A DNA stretch of 64,000 nt from an uncultured Lachnospiraceae bacterium (GTDB lineage Bacteria > Bacillota > Clostridia > Lachnospirales > Lachnospiraceae). Position 1 is the first letter of the stretch. Each line of letters begins with the position of its first letter. Below are positions 8,127 through 15,374 of the stretch, one piece after another. The DNA is taken from positions 1 to 64,000 of the forward strand of contig CAKRYR010000003.1 of NCBI GenBank assembly GCA_934432595.1, written 5' to 3'. Made by a program: the position numbers and the translations under genes. A model generated the notes under the pieces. The model was not told where the DNA came from, did not search any database, and saw only the letters and a program-made list of their open reading frames with translations.

Positions 8127-8279
8127 TGGAATTGACATAAGAACTAGTTTTTGTATATGTATTAATATTTAATTATTTAAGGTTACTAGTTCATGTTTGA
8201 TATAGATATCTTTTAAACACATAGTAATAATAAAACGAAACAATGCATATGATATTTTAAACTATTTTATGGTGATAAA

Positions 8280-9503
8280 ATGGAAAAGAGATGTCAGAGC
8301 ATTGTTTTGTCTTGTGTTGTAATAGGATTAATATTAGTAAATGTTATAATATTTAGTGGGAGCAAAATTGTATATGGTGAAAATAGTGAGAATAATATTG
8401 AGAGGAACAATATTAATAATAGCAGCAATAATAAGGTAAGTATAGAATCAAAATCTGCAATTCTTATGGAAGGTGCCACAGGCAAGATTATTTATAAGAA
8501 AAATCCAAATGAAAGACTTAATCCTGCAAGTATAACTAAGATAATGACTTTGCTATTGATATATGAAAATTTAGATAATGGGAAAATAAAGAGTTCAGAT
8601 AAAGTTACTGTAAGTGAACATGCTGCTAGTATGGGAGGCTCACAAGTATTTCTTGAACCTAATGAGCAACAGAGTGTAGAGACTATGATAAAATGTATAA
8701 GTATAGCATCTGCAAATGATGCAGCAGTTGCAATGGCAGAGCATATTGGTGGAAGCGAAGAAGCATTTGTAAATAAAATGAATAAGAGAGCAAAAGAGCT
8801 TGGAATGAAGGATACACATTTTGTTAATTGCTGCGGTCTAGACGTAGAAGGGCATTATTCTTCTGCAAAGGATGTGGCAATTATGTCAAAGGAGTTAATC
8901 ACTAAGCATCCTGAGATTATAAAATATACTACAACCTGGATGGATACTATAACTCATACAACAAGAAAGGGTGAAAGTGAATTTGGCCTTACTAATACCA
9001 ATAAGCTAGTTAGAACTTATAAGGGAATTACTGGACTTAAGACAGGAAGCACAAGCTTGGCAAAATACTGTCTTAGTGCAACGGCTAATAGAAATGAGGT
9101 GGATATGATTGCTGTAGTAATGGGGGCACCTGACCATAAGCTTAGATTTATGGAGGCTTCAAAATTATTAGATTATGGATTCGGAAAATGTGTTAAATAT
9201 GAACATACATATAAAGAAAGTAAATTAAAAGGAATTCCGGTGGAAAAGGGTGTATCAAAGTATGTTGATGGTAAGGTGAAAAGTCCATTTACATATGTAT
9301 ATATAGATGAGAGAGTGAAAATAACTAATAAGAAAATCATAAATAATGTAGTTGCTCCAATAAAATCTGGAGATAAGATAGGGGTAATTGAATATTTTAT
9401 GAATGGTAAGAAAATAGGCGAAAGGGATATTGTAGCTAAAAAAGGTGTAAGAAAAGCTGATTATATGGATTATTTTAGTAATATACTTGAAGATATTTTT
9501 TAG
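8280..9503 (+). CDS. D-alanyl-D-alanine carboxypeptidase, DacA/DacF (PBP5) family
   Basis: 407 residues. Residues about 8-33 are a signal or anchor segment. The penicillin-binding domain has all three motifs: SITK (84-87, nucleophile Ser84), SAN (144-146) and KTG (254-256). A PBP5-type C-terminal beta domain covers about 305-385, and the C-terminus is amphipathic, as for membrane-tethered members. It removes the terminal D-Ala from peptidoglycan pentapeptides on the outer face of the membrane. The ribosome site is weak (GGTGAT before ATG 8280). Whether it is the vegetative or the sporulation-type enzyme cannot be told. Confidence 0.95.
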   Translation: MEKRCQSIVLSCVVIGLILVNVIIFSGSKIVYGENSENNIERNNINNSSNNKVSIESKSAILMEGATGKIIYKKNPNERLNPASITKIMTLLLIYENLDNGKIKSSDKVTVSEHAASMGGSQVFLEPNEQQSVETMIKCISIASANDAAVAMAEHIGGSEEAFVNKMNKRAKELGMKDTHFVNCCGLDVEGHYSSAKDVAIMSKELITKHPEIIKYTTTWMDTITHTTRKGESEFGLTNTNKLVRTYKGITGLKTGSTSLAKYCLSATANRNEVDMIAVVMGAPDHKLRFMEASKLLDYGFGKCVKYEHTYKESKLKGIPVEKGVSKYVDGKVKSPFTYVYIDERVKITNKKIINNVVAPIKSGDKIGVIEYFMNGKKIGERDIVAKKGVRKADYMDYFSNILEDIF

Positions 9504-9625
9504 AAGTCAATGCATTAAAGTACTTATATGAAAGCATAAATTGAAAATAAATAATAGGATAGATGTAGAGAAAAAAGAAAAATTTGTAAAGACATTAATT
9601 AAAAATTAAAATTATTAAAAAAATA

Positions 9626-9654
9626 TTGAATATATATTAAAAATACGTTATAAT
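9626..9654 (+). promoter_or_regulatory. Sigma-A promoter
   Basis: TTGAAT at 9626-9631, 17-nt spacer, TATAAT at 9649-9654, about 55 nt upstream of the PL14-like gene. Confidence 0.75.
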
Positions 9655-9709
9655 TAGTGTAGGGTAAGTTATGTAAAATGTTTTTGAAGTGATTTATGGA
9701 GGGGTTATC

Positions 9710-10582
9710 ATGAATAACTATGCATATGAGAAGAGGGCTCTAGTGCAAGTTGAACCAAAGAAAGCTATCAAAGCTAAAACTATATACAAATTTATTGCTG
9801 TACTTGTATTAATTGTAGTGGCTATGGTATGCTTATATATCTTTTTAAGCACAAAAGATAGTTCTAAAGGAAGTGCTAATTCTAATATTTCCGAAGTTAT
9901 TGAATTTAATAATAGGGCAGATAGTTATACATATGGTTATAATGCTATTCAACAAGATTTTGGTAAGATAAATTTTGTTAATGGAACTGAAAGATTATTT
10001 ATTAAAGAAGATGCATTATGTGTGCAATATCCAAGAGGTGGCAAAGGTGTAAGTAGTTCTGGAGCACAGATTAATACTGTTATAGAAGGCAAGAAAGAGT
10101 ATTATATGGAGTATGAGATGTGCTTTGATGGTAATGAGTCTGACTTTGATTGGCAAGAAGGCGGAATGCTAAGTGGTCTTGCAGGTGGACAATTTTACAA
10201 TGGAACAGAGCAAGATATAAATGAAGATGGATTTAACGCAATGTTAATATATAATAATTATGGTTATCTTTATCCATGTGTGTATTCTGTAAATGATGTT
10301 AATGTTGGTGGAAATATATATCAAGAGATTGGCAAAATAAAAGAGGGCTCATGGTCAAAGGTAAAAATGTATGTTAAATTAAATGATGTTTCTGAAGCAA
10401 ATGGAGTATTTAAAGTATGGCTTGATGATAAACTTTGCTTTAACAATGATAATATACGTTTTATTACAAAGGAAACTGATATTAATATAAGCAATGTTCA
10501 GGCATATAATAATTGTAGCACTACCGGTAAGGGAACTGCCCACGAAGAATTTGTTTATTTAGATAATATTAGGGTATATTAA
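9710..10582 (+). CDS. Membrane-anchored polysaccharide lyase family 14-like protein
   Basis: 290 residues. A membrane helix at about 24-46 follows a short cytoplasmic segment, so the protein is a type II anchored surface protein. The extracellular part resembles the PL14/alginate-lyase-like jelly-roll: YYMEYEMCFDGNESDFDW, then GGMLSGLAGGQFYNG, then DGFNAMLIYNNYGYLYPCVY, ending EEFVYLDNIRV. The GGxLxGLxGG block is the most telling. The catalytic activity and substrate cannot be assigned. ATG 9710 follows GGAGGGG; the GTG at 9689 lies upstream of that site. It has its own promoter and no carbohydrate-use genes nearby. Confidence 0.7.
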   Translation: MNNYAYEKRALVQVEPKKAIKAKTIYKFIAVLVLIVVAMVCLYIFLSTKDSSKGSANSNISEVIEFNNRADSYTYGYNAIQQDFGKINFVNGTERLFIKEDALCVQYPRGGKGVSSSGAQINTVIEGKKEYYMEYEMCFDGNESDFDWQEGGMLSGLAGGQFYNGTEQDINEDGFNAMLIYNNYGYLYPCVYSVNDVNVGGNIYQEIGKIKEGSWSKVKMYVKLNDVSEANGVFKVWLDDKLCFNNDNIRFITKETDINISNVQAYNNCSTTGKGTAHEEFVYLDNIRVY

Positions 10583-10585
10583 AAT

Positions 10586-10601
10586 GGGCTCGCCACTAGA
10601 A
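10586..10601. repeat. Dispersed repeat tip GGGCTCGCCACTAGAA
   Basis: Matches 43132-43147 with one change. The CGTCACTAGA part also matches the end of the fold-back element at 57185, so this may be a solo end of that family. Confidence 0.6.
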
Positions 10602-10685
10602 AATAAGAAAAATTCATGAACTATATTGAAATATATTGCCTATTGGTATACAATGTAAATTTGTAAGAGAGGTAGGTTGGTATTT

Positions 10686-11234
10686 GTGAAGGTAGTCGAT
10701 CATTTTGTTACAATTACGAAACATAGACATTTGGTAATGAAGTATTGCTTTAAGGTGGGATTGTATAAACAAGGATTACTACATGATTTGTCAAAATATT
10801 CGCCAAGTGAGTTTATATTAGGTGTTAAATATTATCAAGGAACTAGAAGCCCAAATGCAGCAGAAAGAGAGAAAAAAGGTTATTCTGCAGCATGGTTACA
10901 TCATAAAGGGAGAAATAAACATCATTATGAATATTGGTTAGATTATTCTCCAAACGCAGAAGTTGGTTTGCAAGGCAATAAAATGCCTGTTAGATATGTT
11001 GTTGAGATGTTTATTGATAGAATGGCAGCTTGTAAGACATATTATGGTGATGATTATAGAAATGATAGTCCTTTAAATTATTTTTTAAAGAATCAAGGTC
11101 ATTATACGATGCATGAAGATACAATGGAGTTATTGGAAAAATTATTGACAATGTTGGCTAATGAAGGTGAAGAGCCTACATTAAGGTATATTAAGAAAGA
11201 GCTTCTTAAGAAAAGAAAAGTAAATAAAAAGTAA
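10686..11234 (+). CDS. DUF5662 family protein
   Basis: 182 residues with no membrane segment. It matches the pattern of the uncharacterised DUF5662 family: H-x2-VMKYCFKVGLYKQGLLHDLSKYSP, then KYYQGTRSPNAAEREKKG, then AWLHHKGRNKHHYEYW. The H...HD...HH spacing looks like an HD-type metal site, but no activity is known to me. GTG 10686 is preferred because a GGTAGG site lies nine bases upstream and homologues begin near here; TTG 10677 is possible. It stands alone between intergenic regions. Confidence 0.8.
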   Translation: MKVVDHFVTITKHRHLVMKYCFKVGLYKQGLLHDLSKYSPSEFILGVKYYQGTRSPNAAEREKKGYSAAWLHHKGRNKHHYEYWLDYSPNAEVGLQGNKMPVRYVVEMFIDRMAACKTYYGDDYRNDSPLNYFLKNQGHYTMHEDTMELLEKLLTMLANEGEEPTLRYIKKELLKKRKVNKK

Positions 11235-11611
11235 TTAGGAATAGAATAAAGAGCACTTACAATGTGTAGACGATAACAAATTAAGTTTTCGATTTTTGCA
11301 TATTGGGAGTGCTCTGTTGATGTAAAATTATTATAGATATTTTGTATCTGTAGTAAAATTGCTTGTTGTGGTATTTTTTTATACAATAACGTCCTAATAT
11401 AGTATATGATAATATATAATATTTTTAATGTAAAGGCATCACCAATAATTTGGTGGTGTCTTTTGACGTTCGTCGTCAAAATTGTAACGTTTATCGTTAA
11501 AAAAAATTTTTTGAAAAAATTAGGGTATAATACTTGTGCGAAAGTATGTCAATCAATTAAGGCAGTGAATAATATATTTTAAATTAAATTTTTTAGAATT
11601 GGGGAGAAACA
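11235..11611 (+). other. Intergenic region with terminator and tandem palindromes
   Basis: About 375 bp without a gene. It contains an imperfect hairpin AGAGCACT...AGTGCTCT at about 11248-11316, the terminator at 11435-11464, and two small palindromes back to back: TTTTGACG-TTCGT-CGTCAAAA (11461-11481) and TAACG-TTTAT-CGTTA (about 11485-11499). A TATAAT at 11526-11531 has no clear -35 at the usual distance. The palindromes sit where an activator would bind, so they are candidate operators for the next gene. Confidence 0.55.
11435..11464 (+). terminator. Rho-independent terminator
   Basis: GGCATCACCAA facing TTGGTGGTGTC, followed by TTTT. It lies about 200 nt after the DUF5662 gene. Confidence 0.8.
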
Positions 11612-12577
11612 ATGACAAAATATTTATTTAAAAACAAAAAAAATATAGCAATCTATACTGTTTTAGCCATTGTAATATATATAATTTGTACAAGAATATA
11701 TGAAATGTTTGGCTTAATAACAGATGTTGTTGAAAAGAATGATTATGGTAGAGTTAGAGAGATAATTATTATGAGTATAGTTATACTTGTAGCTTTATTA
11801 TTTTTAGTAATTTATCAAGTATGGGTGTATAGATATGCATTAAATAATATATCTAATTCCTTGAGAAGTGATTTGTTTGATAAAGTATATGAGTTAGACT
11901 ATTCTAACTATTCAAAGAGAGAGACTACATATTATATATCTATGATAGCTAATGATGTTATTATGTTGGAGGAAAATTATTTTGCAAAGATATTTGATTT
12001 TATAAATAATATTTTTGAGTTATTAGTTATGTTAGTTGCTATAGCTATGATAGGTTGGAAATATCTATTGATAACTATGGTTTTTCTATTAGCACCTTTA
12101 ATTCAGCCATTTATTCTTAAGAAAAAGATTGCGTATGAAGGTGTTAGAAGTTCTGAGGAAATTAAGAACTATACTGGTGTAGCACAAGAAATGGTTAATG
12201 GATTTAGCACAATTAAAGGTGTTGGAAATGGTGCTAATTTTATGAAACGTTTTAATAAAGCTACAGATAAGTTAGAAGATACAAATTTAAAGTTGAACAA
12301 TGTAAAAGCATATAATTCTACGTTAGCATTATTGGCTGTTAATATATTAAGAGTAGGAGGGCTATTGTTTTTTAGTAATAGTGCCATAAAGGGATTTATT
12401 GATGCAGCAGCAGTTGCGTCATTGTTAGGATACATTAATAACGTAGGTAATCCAATAATGATGTTATTAAGTCATGCAGAAGCTATTTCATCTACAAAGG
12501 ATGTAAGAAAGAAGCTTTTAGATTTTCTAAATGAGGCCGTAGTAGATGTAAATAAAGGTAAAAAAGTTGATGGATAA
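11612..12577 (+). CDS. ABC exporter membrane domain without ATPase domain
   Basis: 321 residues. It looks like the transmembrane half (ABC_membrane, type-1 exporter) of an ABC exporter: helices near residues 12-30, 49-70, 130-150, 152-172 and 235-290, with the typical intracellular loops around LRSDLFDKVYELDYSNY and the EMVNGFSTIKG coupling region. The frame stops at KGKKVDG, just where the linker to the nucleotide-binding domain would begin, and no Walker A follows in any nearby frame. A partner ATPase elsewhere, a regulatory or decoy protein, or a truncated pseudogene are all possible. ATG 11612 follows TTGGGGAG. The next gene encodes a LytTR regulator. Confidence 0.75.
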   Translation: MTKYLFKNKKNIAIYTVLAIVIYIICTRIYEMFGLITDVVEKNDYGRVREIIIMSIVILVALLFLVIYQVWVYRYALNNISNSLRSDLFDKVYELDYSNYSKRETTYYISMIANDVIMLEENYFAKIFDFINNIFELLVMLVAIAMIGWKYLLITMVFLLAPLIQPFILKKKIAYEGVRSSEEIKNYTGVAQEMVNGFSTIKGVGNGANFMKRFNKATDKLEDTNLKLNNVKAYNSTLALLAVNILRVGGLLFFSNSAIKGFIDAAAVASLLGYINNVGNPIMMLLSHAEAISSTKDVRKKLLDFLNEAVVDVNKGKKVDG

Positions 12578-12666
12578 AAAAACAACAAGGGAGTTTGATA
12601 CCTAATTAATTATTTATAATAATTATAGGTATTATGCGTCAAATAAAAATACAAGGGGAGCAAAAT

Positions 12667-13350
12667 ATGTGTAATAGTTTAAAAATTGGGATCTATGGAG
12701 AAAATTGCAATTTTTTCAAAGAGGTGAAAGAAAACGTCCAAAGCTTATTTTTTAATCTAGACTTATCGTATGATGTTATTTATCTTGATAATGAAATAAG
12801 AGTAAATAATGCATTAGATATTTTATTTGTTAATATGAGTAAAATTATGCATAAGGCTAGTAGTAAACTTGAAAGTATGCTTAGGAATGTTGGTTCTTAT
12901 GTTGTTGCAATAGCTGATAATGCAGAAGAATTATTATATGCATTTAGAATTAAAGCCAATACTGCAATGTTAAGAAGTAGTTCTAAGAAGAATGTAGTAA
13001 GTACATTAGATGAAATTCTACATGAAGTATTAAAAAAAGATAAGGTTGTTGTAGAAGATAATCTTGAGAAACATGTAATTGATGTAGAGGATATCTTATA
13101 TATTGAATCTATAGGCGATAATAGTGTTATTGTAACTAAGGAAAATTCTTTTTATTCAAGGAAATCTTTAAAAAATTGGGATGATTGTTTTAGTAACTAT
13201 GGTTTTTATAGAAGCCATAAGTCTTATCTTGTTGCAGTAGATAAAATAAAAAGTGTTAGTGAGAAGAAAATAACATTTAAAGATTATGATGAAAATACAG
13301 TACCTGTTGCTGTTAGGAGAAGAAAAGGATTGAAGAATTTATTAGGATGA
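12667..13350 (+). CDS. LytTR-domain regulator with receiver-like N-terminus
   Basis: 227 residues. The C-terminal about 95 residues (VIDVEDILYIESIGDNSVIV...FYRSHKSYLVAVDKIKSV...VPVAVRRRKGLKNLLG) form a LytTR DNA-binding domain. The N-terminal about 110 residues look like a diverged receiver. At the phosphoacceptor position the sequence is LDILFVNMS, with Asn56 where active receivers have Asp, so classical phosphorylation is unlikely. ATG 12667 follows GGGGAG; an upstream ATG at 12634 is less well placed. No kinase is adjacent. An inverted repeat TACCTA...TAGGTA at 12600-12634 could be an operator. It may regulate the preceding ABC gene. Confidence 0.85.
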   Translation: MCNSLKIGIYGENCNFFKEVKENVQSLFFNLDLSYDVIYLDNEIRVNNALDILFVNMSKIMHKASSKLESMLRNVGSYVVAIADNAEELLYAFRIKANTAMLRSSSKKNVVSTLDEILHEVLKKDKVVVEDNLEKHVIDVEDILYIESIGDNSVIVTKENSFYSRKSLKNWDDCFSNYGFYRSHKSYLVAVDKIKSVSEKKITFKDYDENTVPVAVRRRKGLKNLLG

Positions 13351-13354
13351 TATA

Positions 13355-13381
13355 TATAGTTTTTCCAATTTCTTCCGATAT
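13355..13381 (+). promoter_or_regulatory. Sigma-28 (SigD)-type promoter
   Basis: TATA at 13355-13358, 15-nt spacer, TCCGATAT at 13374-13381, which is one base off GCCGATAT. It lies 36 nt upstream of the chemoreceptor gene. Confidence 0.6.
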
Positions 13382-13416
13382 AGCATACATAACTATGAAT
13401 ATCGGGAGGTATTGGT

Positions 13417-14880
13417 GTGAAACAAATAAATAAAATAACTTTTATTTCATTAACTGGATTGTATTTTTTATTAAATGCAGGTTATTATTATGATGCATTT
13501 TCTGGCAATCGAACAGTGCATTTAGCTGCAATAATGTCGGTGATTATAATTATTTCAACCATAACAAATATTTTAGTTTTGAAGAAAAATCCTGAATGGG
13601 CGAGCTTTAAATATGTATCAATAACTGGTTTTTTAGCACTGTGTACAGTTACGATGTTTATGGGAAAAAATGATTATGCATACGTTATTATGTTTTTATT
13701 TATAAGTGTTTATACTTTGTATTATGATTTGAAATTTGTGATATTGGTTGGAATTTATGCTAATATTTTAAATATATCAAGCTTGATATACCATACAAGA
13801 AATGGCACAATGGCTTCTGGTACACCAATAAACAATAGTAGCTTAATTATACAGGTATTAAGTATTATTGTATTTTTTACAATATTATCTATTACTACAT
13901 ATATGTTCAATAAAGTCAATGCAACAAAAACAGAACTTTTGGAAGAAGAAAGAAATAAATCAGAAAAAATGCTTAAAGATGTTTTGAAAATAGCAAAATT
14001 GGTTAAGGATAATGCAGAACGAGGAAATAAATATATTGAAGAGTTAGATGTTGCAACAAATAATACATTGAATATTTTCCAAGATATTGCAAATGGTAAT
14101 ATTCAAAATTCTGAAAGTGTTGAAAAACAGACAGAACTTACAGCTAATATAACATCTATGATTGAGAAAGTGGTTGATAATGCCAATAAAGCTGTAGTTG
14201 CAACGAAGACTTCAATAGGTGGAATAAATAAAGGTAAAAGAGTTGTACTTGGACTAAAGGAAATGTCAAATAGAATCTCAAAGTCAAATGAAGAAGTTAT
14301 ATTGGTAATGCGTGACTTCGTTGACAATGCTAAGAAAGTTAAGCAAATTACTGAAGGAATAATTGATATTTCAGACCAAACAAATCTTTTGTCATTAAAT
14401 GCTTCTATAGAAAGTGCAAGAGCAGGAGAAGTAGGTAAAGGATTTGCAGTAGTTGCAGGTGAGATAAGAAATCTTGCTGAACAAACAAGTGTACTTACTA
14501 ATAATATAGAAAAGATAGTACATTTGCTAGAAAACAATGCAAGCAAAGCACAAAATGTTATAGAAGGAGTTGTAGATGCAATCCAAGAAGAAAATAGTAC
14601 GATAGAGGAAACTTTAGAATACTTTATGCAAATAGAACAAGATATGGAAGGCCTTGATAAAGATATGAAACTTATTCTTTCAAGTACTAATGATGTGGTT
14701 AATTCTAATAATACAATAATAGAGCACATATCACAGTTATCTGCATCAAGTGAACATGTAACTGCTTGTACAGAAGAGGCATTAATAGTTAATGAAGAAA
14801 ATAGAAATAAATCACATGATACAAAAGAGGTAATGAACCAACTACTTAGTGCCGCAGAGGACTTAGAGAAATATATGTAA
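13417..14880 (+). CDS. Methyl-accepting chemotaxis protein
   Basis: 487 residues. Residues about 8-168 are hydrophobic with five or six membrane helices and no sizeable extracellular ligand domain. This is an integral-membrane sensor module instead of the usual two-helix Cache or 4HB layout. The rest is a cytoplasmic coiled coil with the signalling tip ISDQTNLLSLNASIESARAGEVGKGFAVVAGEIRNLAEQT, where CheA and CheW bind. It probably senses a membrane-linked or energy signal. GTG 13417 follows GGGAGGT. A sigma-28-like promoter supports membership of the motility regulon. Confidence 0.93.
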   Translation: MKQINKITFISLTGLYFLLNAGYYYDAFSGNRTVHLAAIMSVIIIISTITNILVLKKNPEWASFKYVSITGFLALCTVTMFMGKNDYAYVIMFLFISVYTLYYDLKFVILVGIYANILNISSLIYHTRNGTMASGTPINNSSLIIQVLSIIVFFTILSITTYMFNKVNATKTELLEEERNKSEKMLKDVLKIAKLVKDNAERGNKYIEELDVATNNTLNIFQDIANGNIQNSESVEKQTELTANITSMIEKVVDNANKAVVATKTSIGGINKGKRVVLGLKEMSNRISKSNEEVILVMRDFVDNAKKVKQITEGIIDISDQTNLLSLNASIESARAGEVGKGFAVVAGEIRNLAEQTSVLTNNIEKIVHLLENNASKAQNVIEGVVDAIQEENSTIEETLEYFMQIEQDMEGLDKDMKLILSSTNDVVNSNNTIIEHISQLSASSEHVTACTEEALIVNEENRNKSHDTKEVMNQLLSAAEDLEKYM

Positions 14881-15013
14881 TGACCGAAAAAATGGTAATT
14901 ATTGTTACGGTTAGGTATACGCCAAGTAATTTTTAATATTAACTGATATTTGAATATTAAAAATGTCAATAAAACAATACATTTTATTTTATGTATTTGG
15001 ATATAAAGAAATA

Positions 15014-15057
15014 TGCTTCCTTTTGGATATAAAAATATTTGAAAGGAAGTATTTTTT
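15014..15057 (+). terminator. Terminator after the chemoreceptor gene
   Basis: TGCTTCCTTT faces AAAGGAAGTA (one mismatch), followed by a six-T run. The loop is long (18 nt). Confidence 0.65.
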
Positions 15058-15124
15058 GATTTTATAGCATGTATGTTTTATAGTTTATGAATATACTGTA
15101 ATAAATTTTCAGTATACAGATATA

Positions 15125-15224
15125 TGAATAACTATATAATTTTCTATCGTAACGTATAACCACCCACTAATACAAATATTCAAATCGTCACTTATATACC
15201 CAAAAATGAAAATCGCCCCTAGAA
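15125..15224. repeat. Fold-back element family, copy B (right arm)
   Basis: 100 bp matching 1011-1110 in the same orientation with about eight differences. Only a short trace of the left arm (AGTATACAGATA, just upstream) remains, so this copy looks truncated or internally deleted. Confidence 0.85.
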
Positions 15225-15239
15225 CCCTTAAAACTTCAT

Positions 15240-15267
15240 AAAAGTTCAGCCAACAGCTGAACTTTTA
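15240..15267 (+). terminator. Hairpin of the AGTTCAGC family
   Basis: AAAGTTCAGC, loop CAACA, GCTGAACTTT: perfect 10-bp stem. Related hairpins occur at 22935-22957 and 43092-43120, so it is a dispersed palindrome that may also act as a terminator. Confidence 0.6.
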
Positions 15268-15374
15268 CTTAAAATGAACAATAATCCCTAGAATAGCCTT
15301 GAAAAAGCATAAAGTTTTTGTTAGTATAGATAATAGTTGTAAATATATGGAAAGAAAAGAATAGGAGTGAGTTC

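Larger units (their letters stand above)
14881..15374. other. Intergenic region with repeats and two terminator-like hairpins
   Basis: About 490 bp with no gene. It holds the hairpin at 15014-15057, a small stem TATACTG...CAGTATA at about 15095-15117, fold-back copy B at 15125-15224 and the hairpin at 15240-15267. No confident promoter for the hydratase was found; TTGAAA at 15299-15304 is a possible -35 with a weak TAGTAT -10. Confidence 0.6.

Noticed and set aside
14103..14969. Long minus-strand open frame opposite the chemoreceptor
   Set aside because: It is the complement of a well-supported coiled-coil gene and has Ser/Leu/Ile-rich shadow composition. Other minus-strand frames in the window have the same character.
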